Part shown: piece by piece, positions 47,150 to 58,546 of the stretch
How the letters are laid out: every line of letters begins with the position of its first letter
Position numbering within the stretch: position 1 is the stretch's first letter
DNA from: Alligator mississippiensis
Taxonomy: Eukaryota; Chordata; Crocodylia; Alligatoridae
Direction of reading: 5' to 3'
Length of the DNA stretch: 64,000 nt
Assembly: GCF_030867095.1 (NCBI RefSeq)
Contig: NC_081825.1
Span: 265,494,954-265,558,953 of the forward strand
Translations under genes and position numbers: made by a program
Notes under the pieces: model-generated
Database searches by the model: none
What the model was told of the DNA's origin: nothing
What the model saw: the letters and a program-made list of their open reading frames with translations, nothing else

Positions 47150-47280
47150 GGCAGAAAGTGGCCTCTTCAGCAGTGCCTAGACACTAAGAAAGGTGTTTTG
47201 TGCCTGAAAGCTTGTCTAGTATCTCTCCCAATTATACAACTGGACCAATAAAAGATATCACAAAAACACTTCTCTCATCA
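47150..47280 (+). repeat. Old dispersed repeat, family R1, copy 2
   Basis: CCTGAAAGCTTGTCTAGTAT, then TACAACTGGACCAATAAAAG and ATATCAC match the 7.7-kb copy and a common amniote repeat. It supplies the last part of the 118-codon frame at 46895-47251, which is therefore not a gene. Confidence 0.55.
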
Positions 47281-47846
47281 ATATATTTTTTAGATATAAT
47301 GTATATTCACATGACCAGTAACAAAATTCCTAGCATCTAACAAAATAGGTTATTGCTACAAAAGCTCATATCTTTCCTCTCTATAAATCTTTCTTGTACT
47401 GACCTCACAGACATGGAAAGTAATTGATCATTATTTTATTTATAACATTTTTTACATATTGGAAGACTATGACCCCTTTCAAGCTCCTTTTTGACTAGAA
47501 ATAAAAACAAATTCTTTCAAGCTTTCCTCAAAGATCATGTTTCCAAAAAACCCTTTTCATTCTTGTTGCTTTCCTCTCAACTCTCGCCAATTTCCATTTT
47601 TCTTAAGGTATAATGCTCAAAACTGGGTACAGTTTGAGAGTTGTTAGTAACACTGATTATCTTTACTGTATCTCTTTGTACAATACTTAGTACAATGATT
47701 CTCTAATATCCACTTGAGCTCTTTAAGTACCACTCCTATAGAAATTAAACAGCATTTTCTTTATACCAGTTAGGGTCAGGAATAAAAAAAATACCTTGAA
47801 GCACATCTATTAAGGAATACAGATTTTTCTGAAGATTAACACAGAT

Positions 47847-47898
47847 CAGAGGTATCAAACTCACCTGGGGCCCATGAACTGTATTTTTGATACCTCTG
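47847..47898. mobile_element. Very short hAT-like palindrome
   Basis: CAGAGGTATCAAAC at the left and TTTTTGATACCTCTG at the right form a 52-bp element of hAT style. The flanking 8-mers (ACACAGAT and CAGAAGAT) match only in part. Confidence 0.4.
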
Positions 47899-50036
47899 CA
47901 GAAGATGAATCATGTATCTGCTCTAGCATGAAAGTTCCTAAGTGTACAGGACTGGACAAGATAAGAGGAAACATATTCTATATAAACTTAGAAATCTTAT
48001 TGAGAATTTCTGTCCTTTATTCCATTTAGATTTTTTAAAGCAATTAATGCTTATGTCTTCAATTCTTTCAGATCCTTAATCTCCAGTAACCCTAAGAGTC
48101 ATATTTCACTCTACAGGTCCCTATAGCATGTGGCTCCTACTATGATACCATTCATTTAATGCATGATATTCTTACAAGTTATCCATTCTAGAAGGTCTGA
48201 AGAGCTTTGAATGACTATATTTGGAGCCATAGAGAAAACCAGCATTCTGAGGATGGAAGATGGAGATGTCACATTGAAAAAGACAAAGGTTCAGGTCTAC
48301 TTGTTTTATTTAGTATTTAGACCATTCCTAGACTTTGATGACATAAGAATGATGTACATCAGCAAAGATATAGAGCGAGACATGACTGCAAAGCCAGTTA
48401 CATGAGGTCAGAAAGAAAAATGACTAAATTCCTTCCTCAAGAAGAAAGGCATGGAATACAGATACCCACCAACAATATAGAGCCTAGAAGCCAGATGCCT
48501 TCTGGTAAAAATTCCAGGTCAATACCATGGAATGATAAATAGTATAAACAGATGAATAGGTATCAATTCATAACATGAATGCACAGCATCTGCATTTCTT
48601 AAGAGTTTTGTAATGTAAGACTAGAGAAATGCACAGTAGCCTTGGGGGAAAAAAAAGCAATTTCTAAGGATTATTCCTTAGATAACAACCAGCAGCTGAC
48701 TTTTTTAGACTAACCTTTCTTCAGTTGCAGCTGAAAATCATATGGACTGTAAACCATGTATCTAATGAGTACCTTCTTGACTAAATTATGCTCTCAGTTA
48801 AACCTCTTCCTTTCTAAGAACATGGGTATAGTAAGCAAAACTAGTTCCCACAGTACCTTTTAAAATAGCCTGTTATGGAAAAGATATCATAATCATACAA
48901 ACTATAACTGAAATTTGAAGACCAAACAAGGCAGACACACAAAGCAGAAGACTAATTACTATTCCTTTCAATTGCCTGCTGCAGTTGGCAACTAAATATA
49001 TCTAAGAATGCAGATTCTGGTTCTTTTTTTGGTTTTTTTATGATTTATTCTTCTTTCCCAATATTATATGGATCAGGATGCTGCCTCAGGATAATCCTAA
49101 TTCAAAATCATATACCTCCCTAGAGTGTTCTCTCCAAGTCAGCACTGATCCATGATGGAAGACCAACACTGGGAAGCTTGTGGTGCTAGTGCTTATGATG
49201 TTTTGGTTTTGTAGAAGACCTTGATTCCCAGGGCTGTTAATCTGGATTCTTTCATGAACATGTGGGGTAGGGAGCAGGGGTATGGAGAATGAAATTCTGA
49301 TGACTAGCGCTCAGCTATTGGCAGCAATTAAGGAGAAAAAAATATACTATAGTCTCTCAAAAGTGAAGTTTAATCTTCTGTGTCTGACCAAACAAGGAGA
49401 TAAATTAGCCACAGGCAATGTGAGGTGACGCCCATTGTCAGTTTCATTAAATGTTGTGGGAAGCCTGGGAGAAAGAAACCTCAAATCAGATTTCACTGTC
49501 AAAGTTTCAAATTAGAACTGATAATATCACTTCTTGAAATTAAAAGTTCATGGAATTTGTGCTATGGAGGTGAACAAAGTTGATTTACTCTCTATTACTC
49601 CCTGGCAATTACCAGAAGAGATTCTTGTGTGAATTTCTGTCAGAGTATTTCACTGTCCTTAAGAAATATTGAAATGACTTTGGGCATACAGTTCCTGGCT
49701 TGGTGGAGATGAGTTTTGCTACAGGTGAAAGACCAAATCTGGAGGAAGTTTATTGACTAGCCAAAGATAAAGAATGCATAATAGCAGTTACTTTTAAAGG
49801 GAGAGGAGCCAGCAAAAGCTAGGGAAAAAACCCTAATAATAAAAATAAAATTTTGCATTGCTTCAGAATGAAATGGAATAAAGGGGACAGACCAAACTCT
49901 CCACTGCCTTACACCACAGTCTTAGAAAACAGGACAAAAAGACTTTTGCAGAACAGGCAAGAGAAATTAAAACATTGGAAATACTTTTGTGTCTATTTGT
50001 TTTCCATTAAAAATGAATACAATGAGAAAAACAGTG
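47899..50036. other. No gene seen
   Basis: AT-rich sequence with no supported feature. Confidence 0.4.
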
Positions 50037-50695
50037 TCAGGGCCATGACTAGGACACAGGCAGCCAGGGCTTGATCCTAGGGGACCATAGCCCAGGGAAT
50101 CAGGAAGAAGAAAGGCTAGGGAAAAAAGAGTCCAGGCTGAAGCCAGGAGCAGGTAGGTCAAGGCTAAAGCCAGGAGCAGAAGACTGACATCTCTGTGGGT
50201 CCAGGACATAGGTGGCCATCCTCAGCAGAACCACAGACCAACGAGTGGGCAAGAACAAGGGGCAGGAATTTGAATCAATGTTGTTTGCAAAGAGGTCTGG
50301 AGCAGGGAGCTATTGCCAAAAGGGATGAAGACAAGGGCAATTGCCTAATTAAACTACAAGTCAGGAGCTCGCTGACTGAAAACAGGGATGTGGAGCACAA
50401 GGTGTCAAAGAGCCAGCAAGGCAGTCTAGAGCAGAAGGAGTCTTGGTTGGAGTCTGGAGTCAGGAACAGCTGGGCAGGAACTAGGATGGGACAGGAAACC
50501 AGGAACCAACAAGCAGACCCAAGGACACTAGGAACAAATAGTTAGGACTGAGGAAATCATTTATAGGAAAATCAGAAGCCCAAGCTTAAACAAAGAGGTA
50601 TCTGTCCTGCTGAGTAGCCTGCTGGGCACTGAAAGGGCTGCTACATAAATGCCTAGTTTGGCCACAGTAGCCAGCCCAGTTCAGGTAACCATGAC
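50037..50695 (+). mobile_element. LTR-like fossil block, copy 2
   Basis: About 660 bp of degenerate CAGGAGC/AGCCAGG units (for example GCTGAAGCCAGGAGCAG near 50132 and GCTAAAGCCAGGAGCAG near 50163), similar in style to 10.51-11.14 kb. The block starts at or near TGTCAGGGCC and finishes near AACCATGAC. CAGTG lies on both sides (50032-50036 and 50696-50700), which could be a 5-bp target duplication or chance. No coding region recognised. Confidence 0.35.
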
Positions 50696-50700
50696 CAGTG

Positions 50701-52182
50701 ATAGCAATTTAGCTAGCCTGATGCCCAGTCTCTTGACAAATGAGCACAGATTTGAGATTTTTAAAGGGAGTTTTTTATCATCTGGCAACAAGAAAAGCAT
50801 TCTTCCATATAATTTGAGATGCTCAAAAGCACGGATTTGCTTAACTTGTCTTGGGAAAAATATCTGCCTAAAATTCTAAAATACCAAGATAAACTCAATT
50901 GGCAACTAGCCCTCAGCCATGATTACATCCTAAGAAAGGAATCTTTCCGATATGCTGTGTACATAGGTATTCCTGGTGATCATAACAAGATCATTAAGCA
51001 GTTGCTCTTAATTTTTTATTTGGAGAGCTTGTAGCTGGAAAAACATATTTTTCCAATTAGCTCTGGAAAATGAATTCTGCTGTTCATTCATACAACAGGT
51101 ATATCTTAGAGAGCAGCAGTTCACACTTCCCCCCTCTACCTCCAAATGGCGGGCAAAAAACATTGCCTTCCATTACAGTGACCTTTTGAGATGAAGACCT
51201 CTTCACTAGCCCCTGAATTCTAAAAGGCACCCAAAAGGTGCTGACGTTATGCCTTACCTCGCCTAAAAATAGATTTGTGCACCCATAAGGGGAATATATT
51301 TTGGTCCGTACACTCTGGAGTCACTTAAGTGCATCTTAACCAACAGCTAGCACATTATGCAGGAGGAGAGAAATTAATAGGAAGTACAGAAGAGGGATGT
51401 ATACTTGGAATCCTGCCCCTCTCCTGAAGTTCAGTGCTGCTTAATGCTACCCCCTGAAGCCCTGAATTGGCCTTACTGTTAACATGGGATTCACAATTTG
51501 AAGGACATAAAGCATGAGGGAGCCTGACATAGTAGCCCAGCGAAAAGGGCACTGCATTGAAAAGGTGGGTTTGGGTCCTTTTATTTATGTATATGCAATG
51601 CCTAGAGCTAGTCACATTCCCCCTTGTTTGCTCTCCTTTTGACTCCATGGCTCTTGCATTCAGTTTCAACAGAAGGACTGGAAGATGATCCAGACTGACT
51701 GGCACAGCTCAGCCTAGCTTAACCAAGTGCATCAGTTAGACAACTCTTCTGGGAAGTGAGAGAGATGAGTTCAAACCCGCTGAAGCTAAGGAGAGGAGCA
51801 CCCATGTCTCCCACTTCTTGAGCAAGTGCCCAAACTAGGAGGCTATTGGACAAATAGGTGGGGACCCCTCCTCCTGTTAGGTATATTCTGAGTAGGCTAA
51901 AAGAGAAACCCAAGCAGCATTAGGCAAATTTCAGGTACTAATATGCATCCCACTCAAAATGGCAGATATACCAAGTATAAATAAAAGCTTTTAAAATGCT
52001 TAGATCTATTTTGCCTAGAACACATTTGATCTTCACTGAAATACCTAGGACTTTACAATTACATAAGCACTAAAATGGGACTTTGCTGTTAAAGATGAAT
52101 AGGTTGCTGGGTGTAGACAAAAAGCTAAAGCACTCAAATTTTTTAAGTGTTTATGTATGATCTGTTCTGTTTACCTGTTTAT
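50701..52182. other. No gene seen
   Basis: No supported exon or element. The minus-strand frame at 51355-51705 has no recognisable domain. Confidence 0.4.
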
Positions 52183-52934
52183 TAGGTGTGTGCAAAGCAG
52201 GCTGTATTCGATTTGGATTCAGATTTGGCCTGATTCGGGGGACAGCGATTCGGTTTGTTGATTTGGATCACTGTCCTGATTCGATTCGGCCGAATCCGAA
52301 TCTGAAGATTCGATTCTGATTCGGAGAATCGGTGATTCAGCCGTAGACACAGCTTTATATGTTTTTTCTATATACCTCGAGGTACCAGGTGCAGCTTGTG
52401 AACTCCGAGATGGTGGGGCAGATGGAACATCCCACAGAAGCATGGGGGGGCCCCTGCATGCTTGGTGGTGGACCTGGAAGTGGACTGGAAGTACAGCAAT
52501 CGGCAGCAGGGGGATGCCGGATGCCCCCCAGACACAGGAGGCACCAGTCTCCAAGCCGGGGCACAGGGAGGGGGGTGTTCCCTGTGCACTCTGCAGCAGA
52601 CCAGGAAGCGAACCAGAAGCGCTTCTTGCCCACTTCCGGGTCCACTGCCGAGTGTGCTGGGAGCCCGCCCCCCAATGCTCCTGTGGGATGCTCCATCTGC
52701 CCCACCATCTCAGCATTCACAAGCTGCCTGGTACCTTGAGGTATGTAGGAAAAAAATATAAAGCTGTGTCTATGGCCAAATCATCAGAATTCTCTGAATC
52801 GAATTGGAGGTTTCTGATTTGACTCAGAGAGATTAATGAGTCTCCGGATTCGATTCAGATTCGGGGATTCAGCTGCCAAATTGGCCTGAATCTCCTTCAA
52901 ATCAAATCAGTGACTGAAGCTTCATACAGACCTA
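52183..52934. mobile_element. hAT-like non-autonomous element, family Y, copy 3
   Basis: Ends TAGGTGTGTGCAAAGC and CTTCATACAGACCTA. A perfect 8-bp duplication, CTGTTTAT, lies at 52175-52182 and 52935-52942. Arms rich in GATTCG/CGAATC. The core is a foldback with TACCTCGAGGTACCAGG and CCTGGTACCTTGAGGTA as opposing segments, and GGGGCAGATGG and CCATCTGCCCC further in. Frames of up to 165 codons on both strands are by-products of the palindrome. Confidence 0.8.
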
Positions 52935-53006
52935 CTGTTTATTCTATTCTGTGTTAAGTGGAAGTTAAATCATTTTAACTTTAAATCGGTTTCATTTAGG
53001 TTTAAA

Positions 53007-54135
53007 GTTACAGGCCGCTTGTACACATGAGGAAGGTTTAGTTCCCTTAAACTGAAACGGTACATTTTTAATTATGACGATTATAAACCCACCATTTCAT
53101 TTTAGGGGCTTCTATCACTGTTACTGAGAGGGGCCTGCTCCTTTTTTTTTTTTCTGGCAGAGCCTGCCCATGGCCAGGAGTTGAGCTGCCAGTGGGCCCT
53201 GAGCTGCAGGGGGCCCTGGTCCTTCCCTCCATAGCAGCAGCAGCAGCCCCCAGGGCCATCCAGGTGGGCTGCTATTGGGCTGGGTGCTGGCTCTGAGCTG
53301 GAGCAGCACCCAGCCTACTACCCAGGGGGCACCGCCACCACGGAGGGAAGAACTGGGGCCCCCTGCAGCTCAGATGCTGCTGGCAGCTCATGCCTCAGCC
53401 GTGGCCAGGTTCTGCTGGGAAAGTAAAAAAAAATCGCTGCTTGTTTTTCCTTCCCTACCGGAGCTTCCAGCACCCTGTGCACTGTCCGCACCACCTTCCC
53501 GCCATCTGGGACCACCTGTGAATGGGCTAGCTTGCCGCTGGGCCAGAGTGGGAAAATAGCAGGCGGGTGGCTGGGTGTATGGCAGCTGGAAAAGGCAGTA
53601 GGAATGGTGCATGGGACACTGGAAGCTCACCAAGCCCCATTTTCCCCAAGCTTCCAGCACCTTGTGTACCATCCCTGCCACCTTCTCCAGCTGCCAGTAT
53701 ACTCAGCTGCCCTCCTGCCACCACCCTGTGCTGCCCCAGGGACAAGCTGGGTGTGCTAATGGCTGAAGGAGGCGGGGATGGTGTATCACTGCAATTTGTT
53801 AGGCAATAGATCAGGATGTGTTTTCATTTGCTATGTAACAAAGTAATTACATAGCAATACACTCCAGCATGTATACCGTGTGATGAAATTAAATTGCAAT
53901 ACGCTGCTGCACGTGTAATGTGTGACACAATTATAGTACCATAAAAGGGCAACTGAACAGCTAAATAGGGCAATTTCATCAAGTGTACAGGTGGCCACGG
54001 TGGCTTAGCTGCCTTATCCAGCTGTAGCAGTGGACAGATGAAACAGTTCCATTGGTCCAACTGATATATGTTGCTGAGCTGCAAGCTCCCCTTCTCTTTT
54101 AAAATGGTTTAATGTTACAGGTGTCCACAGCCTTT
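53007..54135. mobile_element. Possible composite DNA transposon
   Basis: Left GCCGCTTGTACACATG and right CAGGTGTCCACAGCC are weak inverted repeats, with GTTTAAAGTTACAG and GTTTAATGTTACAG beside them. The core is GC-rich with inverted CTGCCGGG/CCAGCAG-like blocks, followed by AT-rich sequence. No transposase. Boundaries and family uncertain. Confidence 0.3.
53854..53933 (+). repeat. Two-unit tandem repeat, about 42-bp period
   Basis: GCAATACACTCCAGCATGTA and GCAATACGCTGCTGCACGTG start two units that both continue with GTGTGA(T/C)(G/A)A. Confidence 0.6.
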
Positions 54136-55274
54136 ATCCTACTACCTGTCCCCAAAGCCTGGCAGCCCACTGCTTACTTACATTCTTGAAATTCATGAAT
54201 GCTACCAAAATGTTAGTTGCTAATACTGTTTTCTTCTATTATCTGGGGGCAAATCTTGTTTAATTAATGTAGGAGTAATAATACATACACTCCTCATCTC
54301 CAAAGGCAACAATACTACCCATGATATAAGTGACTAGACTCCTGTTACATTTAGGTCCCTGGTATCATTATATATAAAGAGTTTGATAATATAATGACAA
54401 AGGTTAATAACATTGTCAATTCATCTAACAACTTTAAACCAACAATGCTATATGACTTATATGTGAGGCTAATCCATAATACTCTCAACGTACACATTCA
54501 TTTACAGTATGTAATGAGTCACTTTACTTTGTGTGTCAATAATGCCCTTTGCAACACAAAATAAGTTTGCTATTGCTCCTCTTTGTCCATAACTGATCAG
54601 GTATATGTAAATACAATATACTTCTCAAATCTTATTATTTACTTAACTCCCTCATCTGGCAATCAGAGCATAACATCACTGACTTTACAACTGCCTTTCA
54701 AACAAATACAAAAATAACTTCATTTTCTTGCTTTAGATCTCCAAGGTAAAATATGTATCAACTAGAAACTAGATAGAAAATGTACAACTGTGCAAGTACA
54801 GCTCTACACAAAAATGTCAATCTGACTCTGGCACTATCATTTTGGGTCCAAATCTTGGGGGTTTTTTAAATGCTGTTCCATGATATATTGAAGTCCACAC
54901 ATGCATTCTGTTAATGGCCTTGGATTATAAACATTTTTTCTATTAATCTCTTTAAAAAGCATTTCAGTTCACTTTTAACTCTAAGCCAGGTTGTTTTAAT
55001 TAAACAATTGGGGATGACTATCTGTAAAAAAAAAAAATCGGATCTTTCTCTGATTTAGATCCAGACGTCTAAATACCAGGCATAATCTGAATATATAAAA
55101 ACCCATGTTCACACAAATAAAGGAAACTTTTCTGAAGTTTAGGCCAGCTTCTGACTGCATGAATATGTGCAAAGAAAAACAAAAATAGGTATGGATGTAC
55201 TTATGCTGAATCACAATTCCAAATCTGTGAATTTTACCTACCATTTACTCATCTTTGATTGCACTCCTTGTGAG
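54136..55274. other. No gene seen
   Basis: AT-rich, no supported feature. Confidence 0.4.
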
Positions 55275-55505
55275 GGGCTACTGTCTTGTGGTTAAAACAG
55301 TAGGCGGGAGGAGTCTTAAATTCTATTTCTAGATCCCCACTGACTAATATGCGGACTCAAGTGAGTCATTTAACCTCTCTGGGATTCACCTTATTCATGG
55401 ATGTAAATAATAATTACCTACTTCATAATGGTGTTGTGAGGCTAAATTGATTAATGCTTGTAAAGTACTGTAAGATCCTTGAATAAAAGATACTAGCAAA
55501 GTGTT
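55275..55505 (+). mobile_element. MIR/CORE-SINE, near full length
   Basis: Segments in MIR order: GTGGTTAAAACAGTAGGC, CTAGATCCCCACTGACTAAT, AGTGAGTCATTTAACCTCTC, GATGTAAATAATAATTACC, TTCATAATGGTGTTGTGAGG, TGTAAAGTACTGTAAGATC and AAAAGATACTAGC. These correspond to the tRNA-related head, the CORE and the L2-like tail. A recognisable head and tail in one copy is unusual for a fragment this old. Non-coding, RNA polymerase III-derived by family knowledge. Confidence 0.8.
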
Positions 55506-55637
55506 ATTTTGCAGTCTTTCTAATGATTTTTTTTTATTTCGGGTATTATTTTAGGAAAAAGTTCAGAAATTATCATTAGACAATGAAAAAGTGACTAAGT
55601 AGAATCTTACTTTTATGGTTTAAACATTGTTTTAAAG

Positions 55638-55901
55638 CAGTGGAGGTCAACTATTTTGGCAGGCATGCCACAAATTAGCTTCATACCCTCCCTGAGTGCC
55701 ACTCCAATTCCCTTCCTTTACCTGATCTGCTGCTCTGCTTTCTATTGCCTACCCTGTGCTCCCCTGCCTGATCTGCTGCCCTGCTTTCTGCTTCCTGCCC
55801 TATCTGCCTCTGTGCTGCCTGCCTCCTCCATATTCTACCATGTGTCACATGTATAGACTGCTGTGCCAATTGTGGCGCTTGTGCTGGAGGTTGGCCACCC
55901 A
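55638..55901. mobile_element. hAT-like non-autonomous element with perfect 8-bp duplication
   Basis: TTTTAAAG at 55630-55637 and again at 55902-55909. Ends CAGTGGAGGTCAACTATT and AGGTTGGCCACCCA are related inverted repeats of the hAT form. The core contains a CTGATCTGCTGC(T/C)CTGCTTTCT unit in near-tandem (55718 and 55769). 264 bp, non-coding. Confidence 0.8.
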
Positions 55902-55909
55902 TTTTAAAG

Positions 55910-56928
55910 TATTCAGAAAGTCAAAGATAGATGCAAAAATAGCCAACAGAATAAAGAAGTAAATTAGATATTCTATGCCTAAAACCACTGGAGAGGAAGT
56001 TTCTCTTATTTGCACTGTGTCATAGGAAAAGGAAGAGAAAGCAAGAAAAAACTGGCTGAGATGGGAACTAAAAGGCAGTGAATGAAACCAGATCAAGGCT
56101 CCAATTTCAGGGTCCCTGTCTGAACGTGGGAGTTTCCTTGTGCTGTACAGATACAAGTACTCAACTGTACTGGTGCAGTAGACCTAGGTAGACTGAACTG
56201 GTAGATTTTCTCTAGACTCTCATAGTATTGTGGTTTAGTTTTGATCATCACTTTTCATGCCTGACATTACCATGCATTGAGCAATTCATATTTGGTTTGA
56301 AGTGCTCTGAAAAATGAAAATTCTATGCAGATACTGATTATTACATTCTAGGATCGGGTTTGGCCCAAAGCTTTGCTACACTCTTTACCAAAAATCAGAC
56401 ACAGATGTCATCTAGCTCCCTACATACATCTTTTATATTCTGGGACATGCCAATCTGCCAATATTTAACAAATATTTTAAACCAGAATATTGCATTGATA
56501 GTAGTCTGCAAGGAGCCTTGTACTGTAACCAGTTTAAAGGAAGGAGGAAAGACTGGAAAATATTTGCGTGCTTTTCCATGTAACCAAAACTGTTTCACTG
56601 AACCATAACTGCTGAAATAGGTAAAAATAAGGGGTCAAAGGTACAGCTAGCACTGAACCATTGCATTTTGTTTCACAAAAGTACACAAAGTGCGCATTAT
56701 TGAGTGTGTAGTCAGTATGCAGCTTGCATACATTGACATTGTGGGGATGGAAGGGGTGATCTCATTCCTGAGAAATGTTTTCTAAAAATATATGATACCT
56801 GGTGCAATCTGACCTGTTCCAAAGAGGTGGGGGGGGCAGGAGGAAATGTTTGGAAGTATTTTGTAAGGCAGTTATAGCAGAAAAGAATAACTAATTGTGG
56901 AGATTTTTTGTTACATAATTCTTACAAC
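55910..56928. other. No gene seen
   Basis: No supported exon. The minus-strand frame at 55845-56156 and plus-strand frame at 56360-56608 are unrecognised. Confidence 0.4.
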
Positions 56929-57034
56929 CTGAATCTGAAAGTGGTGAGCTCGACATAAAGCTGGTTTTAGGTCGCCAGGTGGACGATAGGGCTGCTGCTT
57001 GTATGTCAGAAATATCATCATGTGTTTCCTCCTC
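56929..57034 (-). CDS. Putative coding exon B of an unidentified host gene
   Basis: Minus strand: acceptor ATTCCTTGTTACAG, 106 bp open in one frame, donor TTCAG|GTTGTAAG. An alternative donor 3 bp further on (GTT|GTAAGA) gives the same phase. The product begins EEETHDDISDIQAAALSSTW and continues RPKTSFMSSSPLSDS: an acidic start followed by a Ser-rich stretch, like a disordered segment of a scaffold or cytoskeletal protein. It enters at phase 0, compatible with the 62056-62169 exon upstream, and leaves at phase 1, compatible with the 51-bp exon downstream. I cannot name the protein. Confidence 0.55.
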
Positions 57035-58546
57035 CTGTAACAAGGAATGACAAAGTTTTATGTAAAATATCTGCATCAGTTAAATTACATATTCTTTTAT
57101 CCACTGAGATTAAATACAGCTTTAGCTCTGATTACACGTGCACAGTATTTTTTTGTTAAACTTGATAAACCCCGATTTCATCCCCCCAGAATATTATTCT
57201 TGCAGTTACTTTTAAATCTGATTTTAAATTCCTCCTGAATTTCATGTTTTTGTCAATGGTCAAGATCCCTTGAAAGAACCCACCTTGTCTACCTAGCTTG
57301 AGAACTTTGCAGTTTCTTCTTACTGTAACTGGCTGTATAAATGCAGAGCGCTCCCTTTCCCATTTATATAAGATCCAAGCCCCAAAGTGAAGCTGGAGGA
57401 CAGAATATGCCCTCATGATACAGCTCCTGAATGAGCGACATCAATTTTCTCCAGCAAAAAATCTTATTGAAAAACTCAGTTCTCTTTCTGCCTTTCACAA
57501 AGTGAACTCCAAACCTTTACATTTTAAATACAAGTTTGACACATCATCTATAAAACCTGAAACAGGATTTCCATTTTTCTTCCCAATTTGAAAATATGCA
57601 ACTCCCTCCCCCCCAAATATAATATTCTAAGTTATACTGCAAATAGCATTAGGATATGCACATACAGCAAATTTCTTTGTTGTGCAAAACCATTTGGTCT
57701 ATATGCTAGAAAAGGAAGAACATTTAAAGAAGGCAATTTAGCCAAAAATATCTGGAGATCTGTATTAGCATCAAAGCAAGTAGTCTTGAATTATAATGCC
57801 CTCCAAAACAAGATTAAAAGCCTGGGTTCTTTTCCAAATTACTCCGTTTCTTGAGATGAGAGGAATGATAACACTCAAATGTATTTGTTCATGGAATACT
57901 GTACTTTGTTACTAAATTTCTTCACAACAGCCTCAGGGAATTTTCTTAAAAGTATTCTGCAATTTATCATTCTTGCTATTACATTTTGAAAACTAAACAG
58001 ATAACAAAACAAAATCCAGCATTAATTTAGAAACTAAAATGGGCTTTTGTCCCATCAGTGAACAGGATTTTACACCTATTAACATTAATAGGAATTACAC
58101 ACATAAATCTTGTGAGTCAATGAGCGACTGGGTACCTAAAATGTACATCCTACAGCAAAAACTTCTAAAAGAAAAACATCAATTTTTTCTTCTGCACATT
58201 AAATTCCAATCTGTTCTTTCTTGATCCTCATTCCTTCAGAAATGCAGTCTTAGAACAGAACTGTTAAACAAGCCCTAGCTGGTATGTATACCTTACCTGC
58301 AATCTCAGTATTATGAAAACCCTTTCCATTGGCAGGCATGACTTCTTCTCTACTGCATTTTTTCTCGCATACTTTGTGTACACACACACACACACGCGCA
58401 TGTACATCCGTGTACATTTAGATTTTATGGTAGTGATCTTGTCTCTTTAAAAAGCTCAGCTCTTTCTATTACATCCAACACCAAGAGATTGCTTCTTGTT
58501 TTTCACTTTTTATTTAATTTGAATTCCCTATATTTTGTTTGATTAC
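57035..58546. other. No gene seen; short CA run
   Basis: A CA run at 58379-58395. A good minus-strand donor-like sequence (GCAG|GTAAGG) occurs near 58300 but no matching acceptor or compatible phase was found. Confidence 0.4.

Noticed and set aside
46895-47251. 118-codon plus-strand frame
   Set aside because: Its last third is the R1 repeat, and the rest has no domain or splice support.
52219-52822. Frames of 121-165 codons on both strands
   Set aside because: Mirror frames of the palindromic core of family Y copy 3.
58300-58356. Possible minus-strand exon with donor GCAG|GTAAGG
   Set aside because: The only nearby acceptor has no polypyrimidine tract, and the resulting 56-bp exon breaks the 0/0 phase between the exons at 62056 and 57034.
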